A stretch of DNA of 64,000 nucleotides from Protopterus annectens (taxonomy: Eukaryota > Chordata > Ceratodontiformes > Protopteridae). The notes below the pieces were generated by a model. The model worked only from the letters and a program-made list of their open reading frames with translations, was not told the origin of the DNA and searched no databases. The position numbers and the translations under genes are program-made. The stretch covers positions 399,875,968 through 399,939,967 of the forward strand of contig NC_056738.1 of NCBI RefSeq assembly GCF_019279795.1. Reading direction: 5' to 3'. This document shows positions 35,401 to 45,092 of the stretch, one piece after another. Position 1 is the stretch's first letter. Every line of letters begins with the position of its first letter.

Positions 35401-36203
35401 AGTGCTCCCTGCAGGACTATCAGCAGCCATAGTCTCTTATTATATTACATCCTGCCTGCCAGAGTTAACACCCCCCATATTGTCTCTAATAGTCACATTC
35501 CCTATACCCTCCTTAGCCTCTCTCCTAAAACTCTTCCCCCCTGCTTGTAAATTATATTTTTTATTCTTCTCACCTCTGCCATCCCCTAGTCTCTCTAAAA
35601 CCCCTTTGGGTAGACTCTACTTACATTACCCGGAATGACCATTAGAGTGTAGAAGTACTACCTATTTACCCATCACTTACTTTGCTCCTATATTTCAGCC
35701 TTTAAACCTTATTTTGTCTCCCTCTTACCTCTGTTACTCCTGAACCTATTTCTTTGCCTCTGAATCGACCCTTAGTCAGCTCTCCTTTCCCTCTGCTATT
35801 TTAGTCTCTGACCTCCGAGATACCTTACTTTGGACTTACCTCCCAAATTACTGATTATTTTCCCTCAAAACCTGTCTTCTTGTCTGAACCTGCTCCATTC
35901 ACCCTGCAGGCTCACTCAACTCCCATACCCTACCCCCAAATCTCACCCACCCCCAGTGGTCCTACACTTATACTTCCTAAACCACACCCTCTCTCTCATC
36001 CAACTAATCAATTGCTCCAACCACTTACTCCACTTAGCTACACCCTCATCTTCTAACTCTCTCAGGTATCTCTACTTAAAGTGCTTTTCCATACCTTATA
36101 GCACTACTCCTCCCTCTCCTTAAAGTCTCTCCCACACTTACTAGTTCTTTATTATCTTATCCCAGTCTACCTCCATTGTATTTGTATAGGTATTCATAAC
36201 AAA

Positions 36204-38951
36204 ATGCAAACTACAATGAAAGTTATCCTAACCAACTTAATACTCTTAACCACATTTTTACCTGCCCTCACCTCTGCCTATCTCCTAACCTGTTTTGAAA
36301 ATTCTGATTACTTCCACCATAACTACTCTCCAAAACAAACAACCATTCATGATATCTCCCACTCCCATATTCACATTAACATCATCTCCACTCCCTGCTA
36401 TCTGCTAGCTCAATTCCATAGACGCATACACATTAAGTACAATAACCTCTTAGTAAGAAAAGGGAAACTTCAAACTAGCTATTCATACAACCCAGTTTTT
36501 AAGCTAAAGAACCCCACCTTACAGGATGGGCACATCCACCCTAATCCTGGCCCAACCAATGCCTCTACAGTAAATATTCACTGCACCACACCCTCAATCC
36601 TTCCAACCCAGACCAAACTCTCCAACTCTTTACTAATAGTACATCTCAATATCCACAGTATTAACAACAAAGTTGCCCATCTCCATGCCCTCCTTGATAT
36701 TCACTCCTTTGACATCTTCTGCCTTACAGAAACTTGGTTAAAACCTGGAACTAAGGATAATGAAATTATCCCCACAGGCTATAACATATTGAGACAAGAC
36801 CGCTTAAAACGTAAGGGTGGGGGAGTAGCACTCCTATATAAAAATGGCCTACAGATCTCCTCTATAACTTATAACTCACCTTTGGACAGTAAGGCTGAAG
36901 TCCTCATCTCCAGACTTCCAATCAACACTAACAAATCCCTTTATGTCATCTGTATCTACCTACCCCCCGGCAATAACAGCATTATAATAGAATATATTCT
37001 TAGCTGGGTGTCCTCAACTTACCCACAAGAAACAATAATACTAGGTGACTTTAACACGGACTGGAAAACTGTCAATACTAATAATCCTTCCTCACATATT
37101 AATCTTTATGGCTTTATACAAACTATCATCTCAACAACCAGAATAAACAAACCAACCAAAAAAGAGAGCACCTTAGACTGGATACTTATTAATAAACTTC
37201 CACAAACTTACAATGTAGGAACATTACCAGATGATCTAAGTGATCATACTCTAACTTACATTATAAGACAAAAGAATGACATTTCTAACACCCCTACTTA
37301 TAGGATCTCACGAACCAAGAAACACTTTAACCCTGTAATATTCCAAAACAAACTCAATGCCTGTGACTGGAAACCTCTCAAAATTCTCCCACTTGATGAG
37401 GCTGTTAAATATTTTAACTCTAAATTTCTAGCAATCCTCAATAAGCACGCACCTAAACGATCTATTAGAATGAAATCCAAACCAGCCCCCTGGCTTTCAA
37501 AAGAAACCAGACAGAAAATTCTACTTAGGAACAAATCATGGGCTAAGTGGAGAGCTAACAGAACTTCCCCTGAACAACAAACTTTCAGACAGTTAAGAAA
37601 TATAACAAAAAAAGCTATACTCACTGACAAAAAGAACTACTATTGTAAACTACAGCAAACACACCAAAAGAATCCACAGAAATTTTGGACTAGCTTAAAT
37701 AGACTCCTTCACCCTGGCCACTCTAGCACACCATCCCCTCAAGATGCTGATCATAATACCCCACATCAAACTGCCAACAACTTCAACACCTACTTCACAG
37801 AGACCATACAATCCCTAGCTAGTCAGCTTTCCACTGACAACACAAGGCTCCCAACCTCTTTACCTGGATCTTTACCAACATTCCAATTTCAACCTATCTC
37901 AACCACTCTCATCTACAAAATCATACTAAAACTTAATCCTTGTATTCCTTCAGCCGACCAGTTACCTTCTAAATATTTGCAAAAAGCAGCCAAAGTCATT
38001 GCCTTTCCTATATCCATCCTAATCAACAGAACCATTAATGAGGGAATCATCCCAGACATCTGGAAAATCTCCCACATTATCCCCCTACATAAAGGTGGTA
38101 AATCTAATGATTACTCTAACTACAGGCCGATAGCTCTACTATCACCCTTAGCAAAAGTAATGGAAAAATGCATTCACCACCAGCTACTAGACCACTTAAC
38201 CAAAAACAACATACTGGCTAACTGCCAGCATGGCTTTAGGCCATTTCATAGTACTACCACCACTCTCCTATCTTTCACCGACTCCATTAATAAGAACCGT
38301 AATAACCACATCCTCTCTTCTGCTCTCTTCATTGACCTTTCAAAGGCTTTTGATATGGTAAACCACCCCCTGCTTATAAATACTCTTGAATCTCTTTCTC
38401 TGGATACCCTAGCTATACGATGGTTTAAGTCCTACCTCAACAATAGGCAACAGGCAGTTCTCTGGGAAAACAAACTATCATCCCACCTGTCAGTCACCCT
38501 TGGAGTCCCTCAGGGCTCCATTTTAGGACCTCTTCTTTTTTCATTATTCATCAATGACCTTCATGTAGCAATCCCTCAAGCCACCTGTATACAATATGCC
38601 GATGATTCCACGCTTATATGTTCTGCCAACTCCATTTCTGAACTACATTCACTAACTCAAAAAGTATTCAACTCAGTAGAAGTTTGGTTCTTGAAACACT
38701 GCTTCCTTTTGAATGCCAAAAAAACTAAGCTCCTACTCTTTACACCTACCAGTAGGTCCTCTCCTATAGACTTCTCAGTCAAATCCAACAATGGCACCCT
38801 TATCTTGCCCGACTCTACCACCAAACTGTTAGGAGTCACAATCGACAATAACCTTAACTTCGATAGCCATATAAATGACACCATACAAACAGTAAACAGA
38901 AAAATGGGCTCCTTATATAGAATCAAACCCTTCTTAATTCCCAACAGCTAG
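36204..38951 (+). CDS. L2-like LINE ORF2: endonuclease and reverse transcriptase, C-terminally cut
   Basis: 915 codons open. Residues 1-110 are hydrophobic at first, then His-rich and unassigned. NPGP at 114-117, in HIHPNPGP, resembles a 2A-like motif. The AP-type endonuclease (about 143-355) has HLNIHSIN, CLTETWL, LGDFNTDW (Asp282) and LSDHTL (346-350). RT (about 560-830) has IIPLHKGGKS, YRPIALLSP, FIDLSKAFD (motif A, Asp711), GVPQGSILGPLLF (767 on) and QYADDSTLI (YADD 798-801). All catalytic positions I can check are kept. It ends at a stop at 38949. The usual C-terminal segment follows in other frames (next feature), so the enzyme would lack about 170 residues. The start chosen is the first ATG of the open frame; some upstream context may be missing. 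Confidence 0.88.
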   Translation: MQTTMKVILTNLILLTTFLPALTSAYLLTCFENSDYFHHNYSPKQTTIHDISHSHIHINIISTPCYLLAQFHRRIHIKYNNLLVRKGKLQTSYSYNPVFKLKNPTLQDGHIHPNPGPTNASTVNIHCTTPSILPTQTKLSNSLLIVHLNIHSINNKVAHLHALLDIHSFDIFCLTETWLKPGTKDNEIIPTGYNILRQDRLKRKGGGVALLYKNGLQISSITYNSPLDSKAEVLISRLPINTNKSLYVICIYLPPGNNSIIIEYILSWVSSTYPQETIILGDFNTDWKTVNTNNPSSHINLYGFIQTIISTTRINKPTKKESTLDWILINKLPQTYNVGTLPDDLSDHTLTYIIRQKNDISNTPTYRISRTKKHFNPVIFQNKLNACDWKPLKILPLDEAVKYFNSKFLAILNKHAPKRSIRMKSKPAPWLSKETRQKILLRNKSWAKWRANRTSPEQQTFRQLRNITKKAILTDKKNYYCKLQQTHQKNPQKFWTSLNRLLHPGHSSTPSPQDADHNTPHQTANNFNTYFTETIQSLASQLSTDNTRLPTSLPGSLPTFQFQPISTTLIYKIILKLNPCIPSADQLPSKYLQKAAKVIAFPISILINRTINEGIIPDIWKISHIIPLHKGGKSNDYSNYRPIALLSPLAKVMEKCIHHQLLDHLTKNNILANCQHGFRPFHSTTTTLLSFTDSINKNRNNHILSSALFIDLSKAFDMVNHPLLINTLESLSLDTLAIRWFKSYLNNRQQAVLWENKLSSHLSVTLGVPQGSILGPLLFSLFINDLHVAIPQATCIQYADDSTLICSANSISELHSLTQKVFNSVEVWFLKHCFLLNAKKTKLLLFTPTSRSSPIDFSVKSNNGTLILPDSTTKLLGVTIDNNLNFDSHINDTIQTVNRKMGSLYRIKPFLIPNS

Positions 38952-39450
38952 AACCACTATTGCCCACTATCATTTAATCTCAACTCTTCTTTACGCCTCA
39001 CCTATTTACACTAATCTAAAAAAAAAATCTTCTCAAACTAGCAAGCTCCTACAACAATATTGCCAGATTTGCCACTGGTAATGCATTCCGAACTCACCAC
39101 TGTCAGAATCTAAAGCAGCTAGATTGGCTTGAACTTCATAACATTCTGATTTTTCCTAACTTACCATTGCCCATAAGATCTTTTACCAACCAAAAAATAC
39201 TCCTATACTCTCTAACCTCATTACCTCCTATAATAATCTTAATTCCCTACGCTCTTCTAGCAAACTGCTTGCTAGCATAAGCAAGTCCAATAACTTGGCA
39301 GGTGACACCCTTTTCTCCAATACTGCTGGAAAAAACTGGAACCTTCTACCAATAGATCTAACTCTACTACCTTCACTGTCACTCTTTAAGCAAAAGCTCA
39401 AAAAGCACCTAAAAACTCACTGGTTATGTCCTTGCAGTAACCCTGACTAA
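38952..39450 (+). pseudogene. L2-like ORF2 C-terminal region, frameshifted
   Basis: Beyond the stop at 38949 the sequence still reads like the sibling's C-terminus, for example SYNNIARFATGNAFRTHHC and LKQLDWLELHN, parallel to TYNKIARFTANLP and LKHLQCLALHN on the minus strand at 63220-63090. A run of nine or ten A near 39020 marks one frameshift. This is the post-RT region of ORF2, lost by the premature stop. Confidence 0.75.
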
Positions 39451-39839
39451 TCTTCAACCTTTCCCAACTTCCATCTTCACACTGCCTCTGGATACAAAAT
39501 TTCACTCTGCGTTCCCCTCTGTATGCAGTAACTGTTATTAGTAAGATTAATATAACTTCCAGTATTTATTTAAACTATCAATGAACTGTAAAGTACCTCA
39601 TATATCATGTTGTAAGATGACTTATATTATCCTATATACTCATCCTTCTTAGTATTAGTACTTTTTCTAGACTCCTTTTTTGTATTCTAATTTCCTCCTA
39701 CTTTATTTGTTATACATCCATATATGATATTTTGTGCTATGTTTGGAGCTTTTCTCCCAGGGCCTGTACTGAAAAAGGAAATATATCCAGTTAGACTAGC
39801 CCGGTTAACAAATGTAAATAAAATAAAATAAATAAAATG

Positions 39840-40197
39840 GTCACCCCCTGAAGATGTCTCCTTTGGAGACATCCTTGAATTATTGAATCAGACAGGTGGC
39901 TGGGAATCCAGCAATCATATTACTTCCAGTAATATGTTCCCATAGGAGGACAAATCACTAATTAAAGATAATCAGCTTCATTGTTTAAATATTGACTTTT
40001 TAAACTTAGGTGGATTGTTAGGTTATTTTTGCGAACCGATACAATATAGCCTAAAATAAGTGGGGGGGGGGTGTGCAAAAGAACAAACATAGGGAGAGAA
40101 TGTTTACTTAGAAGTGACTCATGGCTCGTGAGTTCATGGGTAAATACTAAGCTATCAGTCTGCAGACTATTGTAAACATAGCCAATAACTAGATGAT
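39840..40197. other. Flank of L2-like LINE, unassigned
   Basis: Contains a perfect short hairpin GATGTCTCC-TTT-GGAGACATC at about 39854-39874. Nothing else recognised. Confidence 0.45.
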
Positions 40198-40262
40198 AGA
40201 ATCAAACCTTGTACCTTGTTTCTGTGAGGTAAAGACATTAATCCTCATGCCAACCCTGCCCC
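40198..40262 (-). mobile_element. tRNA-derived SINE fragment 1
   Basis: On the minus strand, GGCATGAGGATTAATG (A-box-like) and GGTTTGATTCT (B-box-like, consensus GGTTCGATTCC) are spaced as in a tRNA head. Confidence 0.55.
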
Positions 40263-40284
40263 CTCCTCCCAAAAAAAGATTTGT

Positions 40285-40362
40285 CAGCCGAGCCAGGCAG
40301 GAGCTGAACCTACAGTCATGTAATCTACAGCTAGATGTGTTATCCATTGTGACACTGGCCCC
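40285..40362 (-). mobile_element. tRNA-derived SINE fragment 2 (best preserved)
   Basis: The minus strand starts GGGGCCAGTGTCACAATGG and continues ATAACACATCT (A-box region), then GGTTCAGCTCCTGCC (B box) and GGCTCGGC. The 78 bp length and box spacing fit a tRNA-like SINE head. A functional tRNA is unlikely because the stems are mispaired. Confidence 0.68.
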
Positions 40363-40448
40363 AGTAAATATGTGTGCTTAGGATCATGGCTAAGTACAAG
40401 GCTAGTTGCCCTGGCGGGTCATTTTAAGCTAATTTCACTTTCAAAGGT

Positions 40449-40500
40449 GAGACTAAAACCCTCTACCTCATGTCAGTTAACCATTATACCGACCACCAAC
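40449..40500 (-). mobile_element. tRNA-derived SINE fragment 3
   Basis: The minus strand has GGTCGGTATAATGGTTAACTG (A box) and a weak B-box-like GGGTTTTAGTCTC. Same orientation as fragments 1 and 2. Confidence 0.5.
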
Positions 40501-41102
40501 CCTTTGATAGGGAAAGGAGTGAAATTCATTACTTTAGTGATGTAGTTAAGAGTGTATGGGCACACCAGCAGAATTATTATGTTTACCCATTGACAGCAGC
40601 ATTTGGTCTGATGATACAACCCACTGGGTTGGTACATGGTGGTTTAGGTGATGTCTGTTTGTATATAAGCTTATGGGTTATGATCAATTCCACAAAAAAA
40701 AATTACCACTCACACTCACACACCTCTATACCACTCAAAATCAAATACAGCATGATGCTGTCTTAGATTTACGGCTGTTAACCAAACAAAGCAAATTAAC
40801 ATTTGCTGTTGTAGAAAAAAAAATTTGTATCACTTCATTTTTTTTTAATTATGTAATGCATGGGAAGTAAGTAACTGGTAAATGCATGACCTAGATGACC
40901 AAGACCCCAAGTGCACACTGTAAAAATACTGCATATTGTCTAGGTACACAAAAAACAGGCATTCCAGTTGAATCTTTTTATTGCAATGTACTCTCTTATT
41001 TAACCCTTATAAAGTATTCCCATCCAATTTCAGGTACAAGTGGTCCTGTGCCATATATTTGGAGTCACCAAAGTACCACGTATTCCCCTGATAGATGACG
41101 GA
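40500..41102. other. AT-rich intergenic sequence
   Basis: No gene recognised. Short readings only. Confidence 0.45.
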
Positions 41103-41159
41103 CAGTAACTCTCAACCTCTTAGAACAAGAAATCTGAACAAAGACATAAGGAGTGTATC

Positions 41160-42899
41160 TGTAGCTTCACATCACCGCCCCCTCCTCAGAAGATGCAGAC
41201 AACTATGCCGAACAGTATGCCAATGTAGTATGAAAACCTCCAAAGCCAATTATGAATGGAAACTAGCCTCCAAAACAAAGGGAAACCACAAAGCCTTCTT
41301 CAGTTACGTCAGGAACCTCCATGGCAAAGCCCAGGTTTGTTCCGAATTAGTACTTAACAGTATCACCTACACTGATCCTGTTGACTTAGCCAACCTGCTA
41401 GCAGATAGGTTCAGTGCAAACTTCACCTCCTGTCCACTGAAGGCCCTCTTGACATCCCCAATACTTGTCCCACACCTCACATCTCTTTAGATCAAGTGTT
41501 AAAGGCCCTATCCAAGGCAAACAGCACAGCTTCCATGGGACCTGATAGTATCCCAGGCTGTATTCTGCACCATCTCCAGCAAGAACTGGCTTTACCACTG
41601 AACACCCTATTCAACCACGGTCTAAGTACAGGCTTCATCCCAGTTGAGTGGAGATCTGTCATTATCATCCCCTTGCACAAAGGTGGTACCATTAATGACC
41701 CTGGAAACTAACACCCCATTAATTTTACAAGTCTGATCTGTAAAGCCATCAAGCATATTATTATGGATCTCATACATGAGGACATAGGCAATCTCCAAGC
41801 ACTGGACCCCGCCCAGTTCAGATTCATCAGCGGCAGAACTTGCCTGTTGAACCTGGTTGACTTCTTTGAGACTGTCACTAAGGCCCTGGATGAAGGCAAG
41901 TCAGTACATACAGCTTACCTTGACTTGGCCAAGGCCTTTGGCACAATCCCCCACTCAGGCCTTATCGGAAAGCTAACTCAACTTGGCATAAATACCTATC
42001 TCATCAGGTGGGTGGCCAAATGGCTGACCAACAGGAACCTCAAGGTCAAAATAGGTGCCTCACCCTCTGATAGCAGACCTGTCACTAGTGGAGTTCCCCA
42101 GGGATCTGTCCTGGGACCCCTACCGTTTGGCATCTACTTCTTGGAGGTCCAGGCAAAGACAAAAGGCATGTGGCTGACCAAGTTTGCAGACAACTGTAAG
42201 TTGGGTGCTGTCACTGACTTCCCAAATGATGTTAACATACTGCAAGAGGGTCTCACAGCAACTAATGACTGATGCCAAAATCATGGCTTCAAGCTAAATG
42301 CAAAAAAAAAGGGTATCATCATTGTACCATTCTGCAAAAACACAGCCCCTACTGATTACAACATCAAAGGAAACCCCCTAAGCACACAACCTGTGGTGAG
42401 AGACCTGTGTACTCAGGTTGATGATAATCTCACATTCAACCATCATGTAGCGGCAGTGGTCAGAAAAGCCTTCATCTTACCATTTGGCAAAATCACGGCC
42501 CCTACTGATTACCACATCAAAGGCAAAGCCCTAAGCACACAACCTGTGGTGAGAGACCTGGGTACTCATGTTGGTAACAATCTCACATTCGACCATCATG
42601 TAGCGGCAATGGTCAGAAAAGCATTTTACTTGGTTCATCTCATAACTAAAGGGATTGCATCCAGAAAAAAGGAGGTTATTACCTCTCAATACTCGTCCCA
42701 CCTTAGACCATTAATAGAGTATAATGGCCCACTTGGTATGTACCTCTCCAAACATCTGCACCAACTGGAAAGGCCTCAGAAATACCTCACAAAGAGAATC
42801 CATGGCCTCCAACACCTGTCCTATGTGGACAAGCTGAAATCACTATCACTCTACTCAGTATCGTACAGGTTGCTCAGAGGTGATCTGTGCATTGCCTAG
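41160..42899 (+). pseudogene. CR1 ORF2 reverse transcriptase, broken
   Basis: Pieces are 41095-41490 (NHKAFFSYVRNLHGKAQVC, LADRFSANF), 41496-41711 (NSTASMGPDSIPGC, VIIIPLHKGGTINDPGN), 41763-42272 and 42393-42899. The third holds AYLDLAKAFGTIPHSG (motif A), SGVPQGSVLGPLPFGIYF (motif B) and LTKFADNCKLG (motif C). In motif A the usual KAFD is KAFG, though the first Asp of YLDLAKAF remains. Motif C reads ADN, with the second catalytic Asp lost. The last piece includes an in-frame 51-codon duplication. The enzyme is inactive by these changes and by the stops between pieces. Confidence 0.87.
42325..42624 (+). repeat. 153 bp tandem duplication inside CR1 RT
   Basis: Two copies, 42325-42470 and 42478-42624, share ACCCCTACTGATTAC-type sequence, CCTAAGCACACAACCTGTGG and CATCATGTAGCGGCA. 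The period is 153 bp, or 51 codons, so the frame is kept from 42393 through both. Divergence between the copies is about 10 percent. Confidence 0.92.
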
Positions 42900-43363
42900 A
42901 AGGCAGTCTTGAACCCTGCCATACTACAAAAGCTCCATATCCGTAAGTCTAACTCCTCATGCATTACCCACTCAAAAGGCCTGAATCTAATATGTGATAT
43001 CAACTAAACCTGCTGGAGAGACAGTTTGTCTCCCAGAGGCTGCCCTGTCTCTGGAATAGACTTCCCATACACGTCAAACAGAGTACCTCGCTGACCCTCT
43101 TCAAGTGTAACCTTGATGATTGGATGGGAAACCACAACTTTGTCCCAGGCATTCTACCTGTGTCCCTCATTGCCGATTGAGGTTTCTTTTGGGGGTAAAC
43201 TCTTGGCCAAGCTTATAAGCACCCCAGGGCAATTAGCCTAATAACCTTCTATGAGCCTAAATAAAAGTGGGACAAAGTCCCCCAAATAGTGAGAATTTGT
43301 AAATATTGCTCCTACAAACTTAGAAAGTTGATGGAATAACAGATTTTGCATTAGCATGAATTT

Positions 43364-43447
43364 CCTGAAGGTCATGTCTGAAACTCAAATGCCTGAAGGT
43401 CATGTCTGAAACTCAAATGCCTGAAGGTTATGTCTGAAACTCAAATG
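43364..43447 (+). repeat. 28 bp tandem triplication in MITE-like unit 1
   Basis: CCTGAAGGTCATGTCTGAAA + CTCAAATG three times (43364-43391, 43392-43419, 43420-43447) with one substitution. Unit 2 has a single, diverged copy near 43840-43870. Confidence 0.95.
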
Positions 43448-43596
43448 CTTGTACTTGTACTTATTTTCTAAATTCTTTCTTCAATTATTTGCCAATAATT
43501 TACCAGAAAACCACAATTTTATGAAAAATGGACCAAAAAGATGAGGCAAAAATGTGGGCATTATGCAAAAATATGTACAGTTGAGAAGTATTCTAC

Positions 43597-43684
43597 CAAC
43601 TGCTCCTTACAATAAAACTTTTTAGTATAGAAATAAACCACAATGAGTGATCAGATGTAAAAGTTTTAATAAAAGGAACAGTTA
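43597..43684. repeat. Palindromic element, short
   Basis: CAACTGCTCCTTACAATAAA pairs with TTTAATAAAAGGAACAGTT at the far end, with TAGTATAGAAATAAACC-type sequence as loop. It has the same ends as the hairpin at 44131-44250. Confidence 0.7.
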
Positions 43685-43687
43685 GTA

Positions 43688-44007
43688 ACATACCTCTCAA
43701 CCTCTTACAGCAAGAAATCTGGACAAAGCCATAAATAAAAGTTGGACAAAGACCCACAAATAGAGCAGTTGTTAAATATTGCTCTTACAAACCTAAAAAG
43801 TTGATAGAATAACAAGTTTTGTATTAGCATTAATTTTCTGTGGGGTATTAAGTCTGAAACTCAAATGTCTGTCATTATTTTCTAACTTTAGCCATTAGTG
43901 CTTTGCCCCTATTTTAAAAGGAAACCTTGACTTTATGAAAAACAGACCAAAATTATGAGGCAAAAATTTGGATATTCTGCGAAAATCTGTACAGTTGATG
44001 GGTATGA
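43688..44007. mobile_element. MITE-like inverted-repeat element, unit 2
   Basis: 320 bp, bounded by ACATACCTCTCAAC (43688-43701) and GTTGATGGGTATGA (43994-44007), imperfect 14 bp inverted ends. It is collinear with the reconnected unit 1. No ORF, so presumably non-autonomous; superfamily unknown. Confidence 0.65.
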
Positions 44008-44130
44008 GTTAGGGACTCTGAGCCAGAACACACTCATCCTGTTAGAGCAAGAAAGATGAACATAACCTAAAAGAAGTCAGAAGTAAAGGCCAGGAACAGG
44101 TAGAGTGATGTTTTGCTTGGAAGTGCTTTC

Positions 44131-44250
44131 CAACTGATCCTGACAGTAAAAGTTTACTTCTTAAAATGATCGTTCTTTGCGGTTACTATAGAAACGAACC
44201 ACAAAGAACGATTGTTCTAAAATGTAAACTTTTATTATAAGGAGCTGTTG
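44131..44250. repeat. 120 bp near-perfect palindrome
   Basis: Left arm CAACTGATCCTGACAGTAAA, then AGTTTAC and GATCGTTCTTTGCGGTT, pairs with the right arm AACCACAAAGAACGATTGTT and on to CTGTTG. The centre is near 44190. A single strand could form a stem of about 55 bp. It could be a foldback (MITE-type) transposon. Confidence 0.85.
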
Positions 44251-44990
44251 GTAGACTGCAAGAACTCTCTGCCCATTTGCTTTCACCTCTTACTGCCGTG
44301 TACTGATTCAGCAGCCCTTTGGCTGCTGATATACCTGTCAGCCTCACACATCATAGAGCTAGAAATCCGGACTAAACATAAGGCAGCCCTTTGGCTGCTG
44401 ATAAACTGCTCAGCCGCTTACAGCAAGAAATCCGGACATAACCTAATTAACGTAGGGAACAAAAATAGGGGCAGTCTGTACTTATTCCCCTTTAAAAAAG
44501 CAGAAAATTGTTCTCTGCCAATACCAGCAAAACATTTAAAATCCTTTTTACTGGTGCACTGATTCGGCAGCCCATCTCAGCCTCTTAGAGGAAGAAATCA
44601 AAGACAAAACCTAAAACCACGGAGGGAACAAAACAGCTAGGCTAACAAAACAAATAGGTACAGATATAAAATACTGACTTTACAAAATTAGAAAGTTGCT
44701 GGAACAACAAGGATGTGTACTGAAACCAAACTGCAAGAGGGAACCGCAGAGACTGATCGCTCGTAAACAGCAATTTTTTTGTGTTATCAAAAGTGTAAAA
44801 CGAGCGACCGTTTATGCGGATAGAGGAAGTATATCAGCAAATATAAAAAAAATTACTTAACTAAAAAAAAAAAACATTACAATAACTTAGAATGAGCAAG
44901 TCAAGGTAGGAACTTAAAACCTAACTGTAGTTGACACTGGGAGCCAAAATCAGATTGAAATCAAAGGTATACAGGATGTTTAATAGAAAA
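44250..44990. other. Degenerate copies of the MITE-like units
   Basis: Three partial starts are seen (near 44335, 44405 and 44575), each with a TCAGCC-CTTA...AAGAAATC-GGAC motif like the unit heads. A further imperfect hairpin, GATCGCTCG...CGAGCGACC, lies at about 44755-44810. Confidence 0.55.
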
Positions 44991-44999
44991 ATTATCTGT

Positions 45000-45092
45000 G
45001 GGTGGGAATGGGAGTGACGTGGTAAAATGGGCATTAATTTAGTGAACTATAGTTTCGACCCGAATTTTAAACACTGGGATTGTCCCTTTAAG
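45000..45092. repeat. DIRS-end-like module, isolated copy
   Basis: GTGGGTGGGAATGGGAGTGACG to CTGGGATTGTCCCTTTAAGG matches the modules at 12920-13050 and 26420-26540 with about 20 percent divergence. It abuts the truncated 3' end of the PLE relic. Confidence 0.6.

Larger units (their letters stand above)
35402..39838 (+). mobile_element. L2-like LINE, nearly complete
   Basis: A C/T-rich leader (about 35402-36203) precedes a long ORF2 (36204-38951) and a decayed C-terminal region and 3' UTR. The 3' end reads CCGGTTAACAAATG followed by an AATAA-rich tail (39811-39838), similar to L2-type ends. The minus-strand copy at 62390-64000 has the same 3' end and RT, so this family is dispersed. The exact 5' end is not determined; no target duplication was seen by eye. 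Confidence 0.85.
41150..43257 (+). mobile_element. CR1 LINE, 5'-truncated, inserted in MITE-like unit
   Basis: Begins in the endonuclease-RT linker and keeps RT, the C-terminus and a 3' UTR. The tail reads GGCCAAGCTTATAAGCACCCC and ends CTATGAGCC. It is flanked by the two halves of unit 1, so the insertion point is precise to a few bases. RT is in several frames (next feature). Confidence 0.85.
41103..43593. mobile_element. MITE-like inverted-repeat element, unit 1, split by CR1
   Basis: The left end AACTCTCAAC (41103-41115) and right end GTTGAGAAGTATTC (43580-43593) pair as terminal inverted repeats like those of unit 2 (ACATACCTCTCAAC...). Removing the CR1 at 41150-43257 rejoins ACATAA with ATAAAAGT, exactly as unit 2 reads at 43730-43745. 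Its interior also holds the 28 bp triplication. No transposase. Confidence 0.7.

Noticed and set aside
39854-39874. Rho-independent terminator-like hairpin
   Set aside because: The sequence is eukaryotic; an isolated 9 bp stem has no such meaning here.
40285-40362. Functional tRNA gene
   Set aside because: A- and B-box-like motifs are present but stems do not pair well, and two further related heads lie next to it, so SINE is the better reading.
43364-43447. CRISPR-like 28 bp repeats
   Set aside because: Three directly adjacent repeats with no spacers in a vertebrate repeat element.
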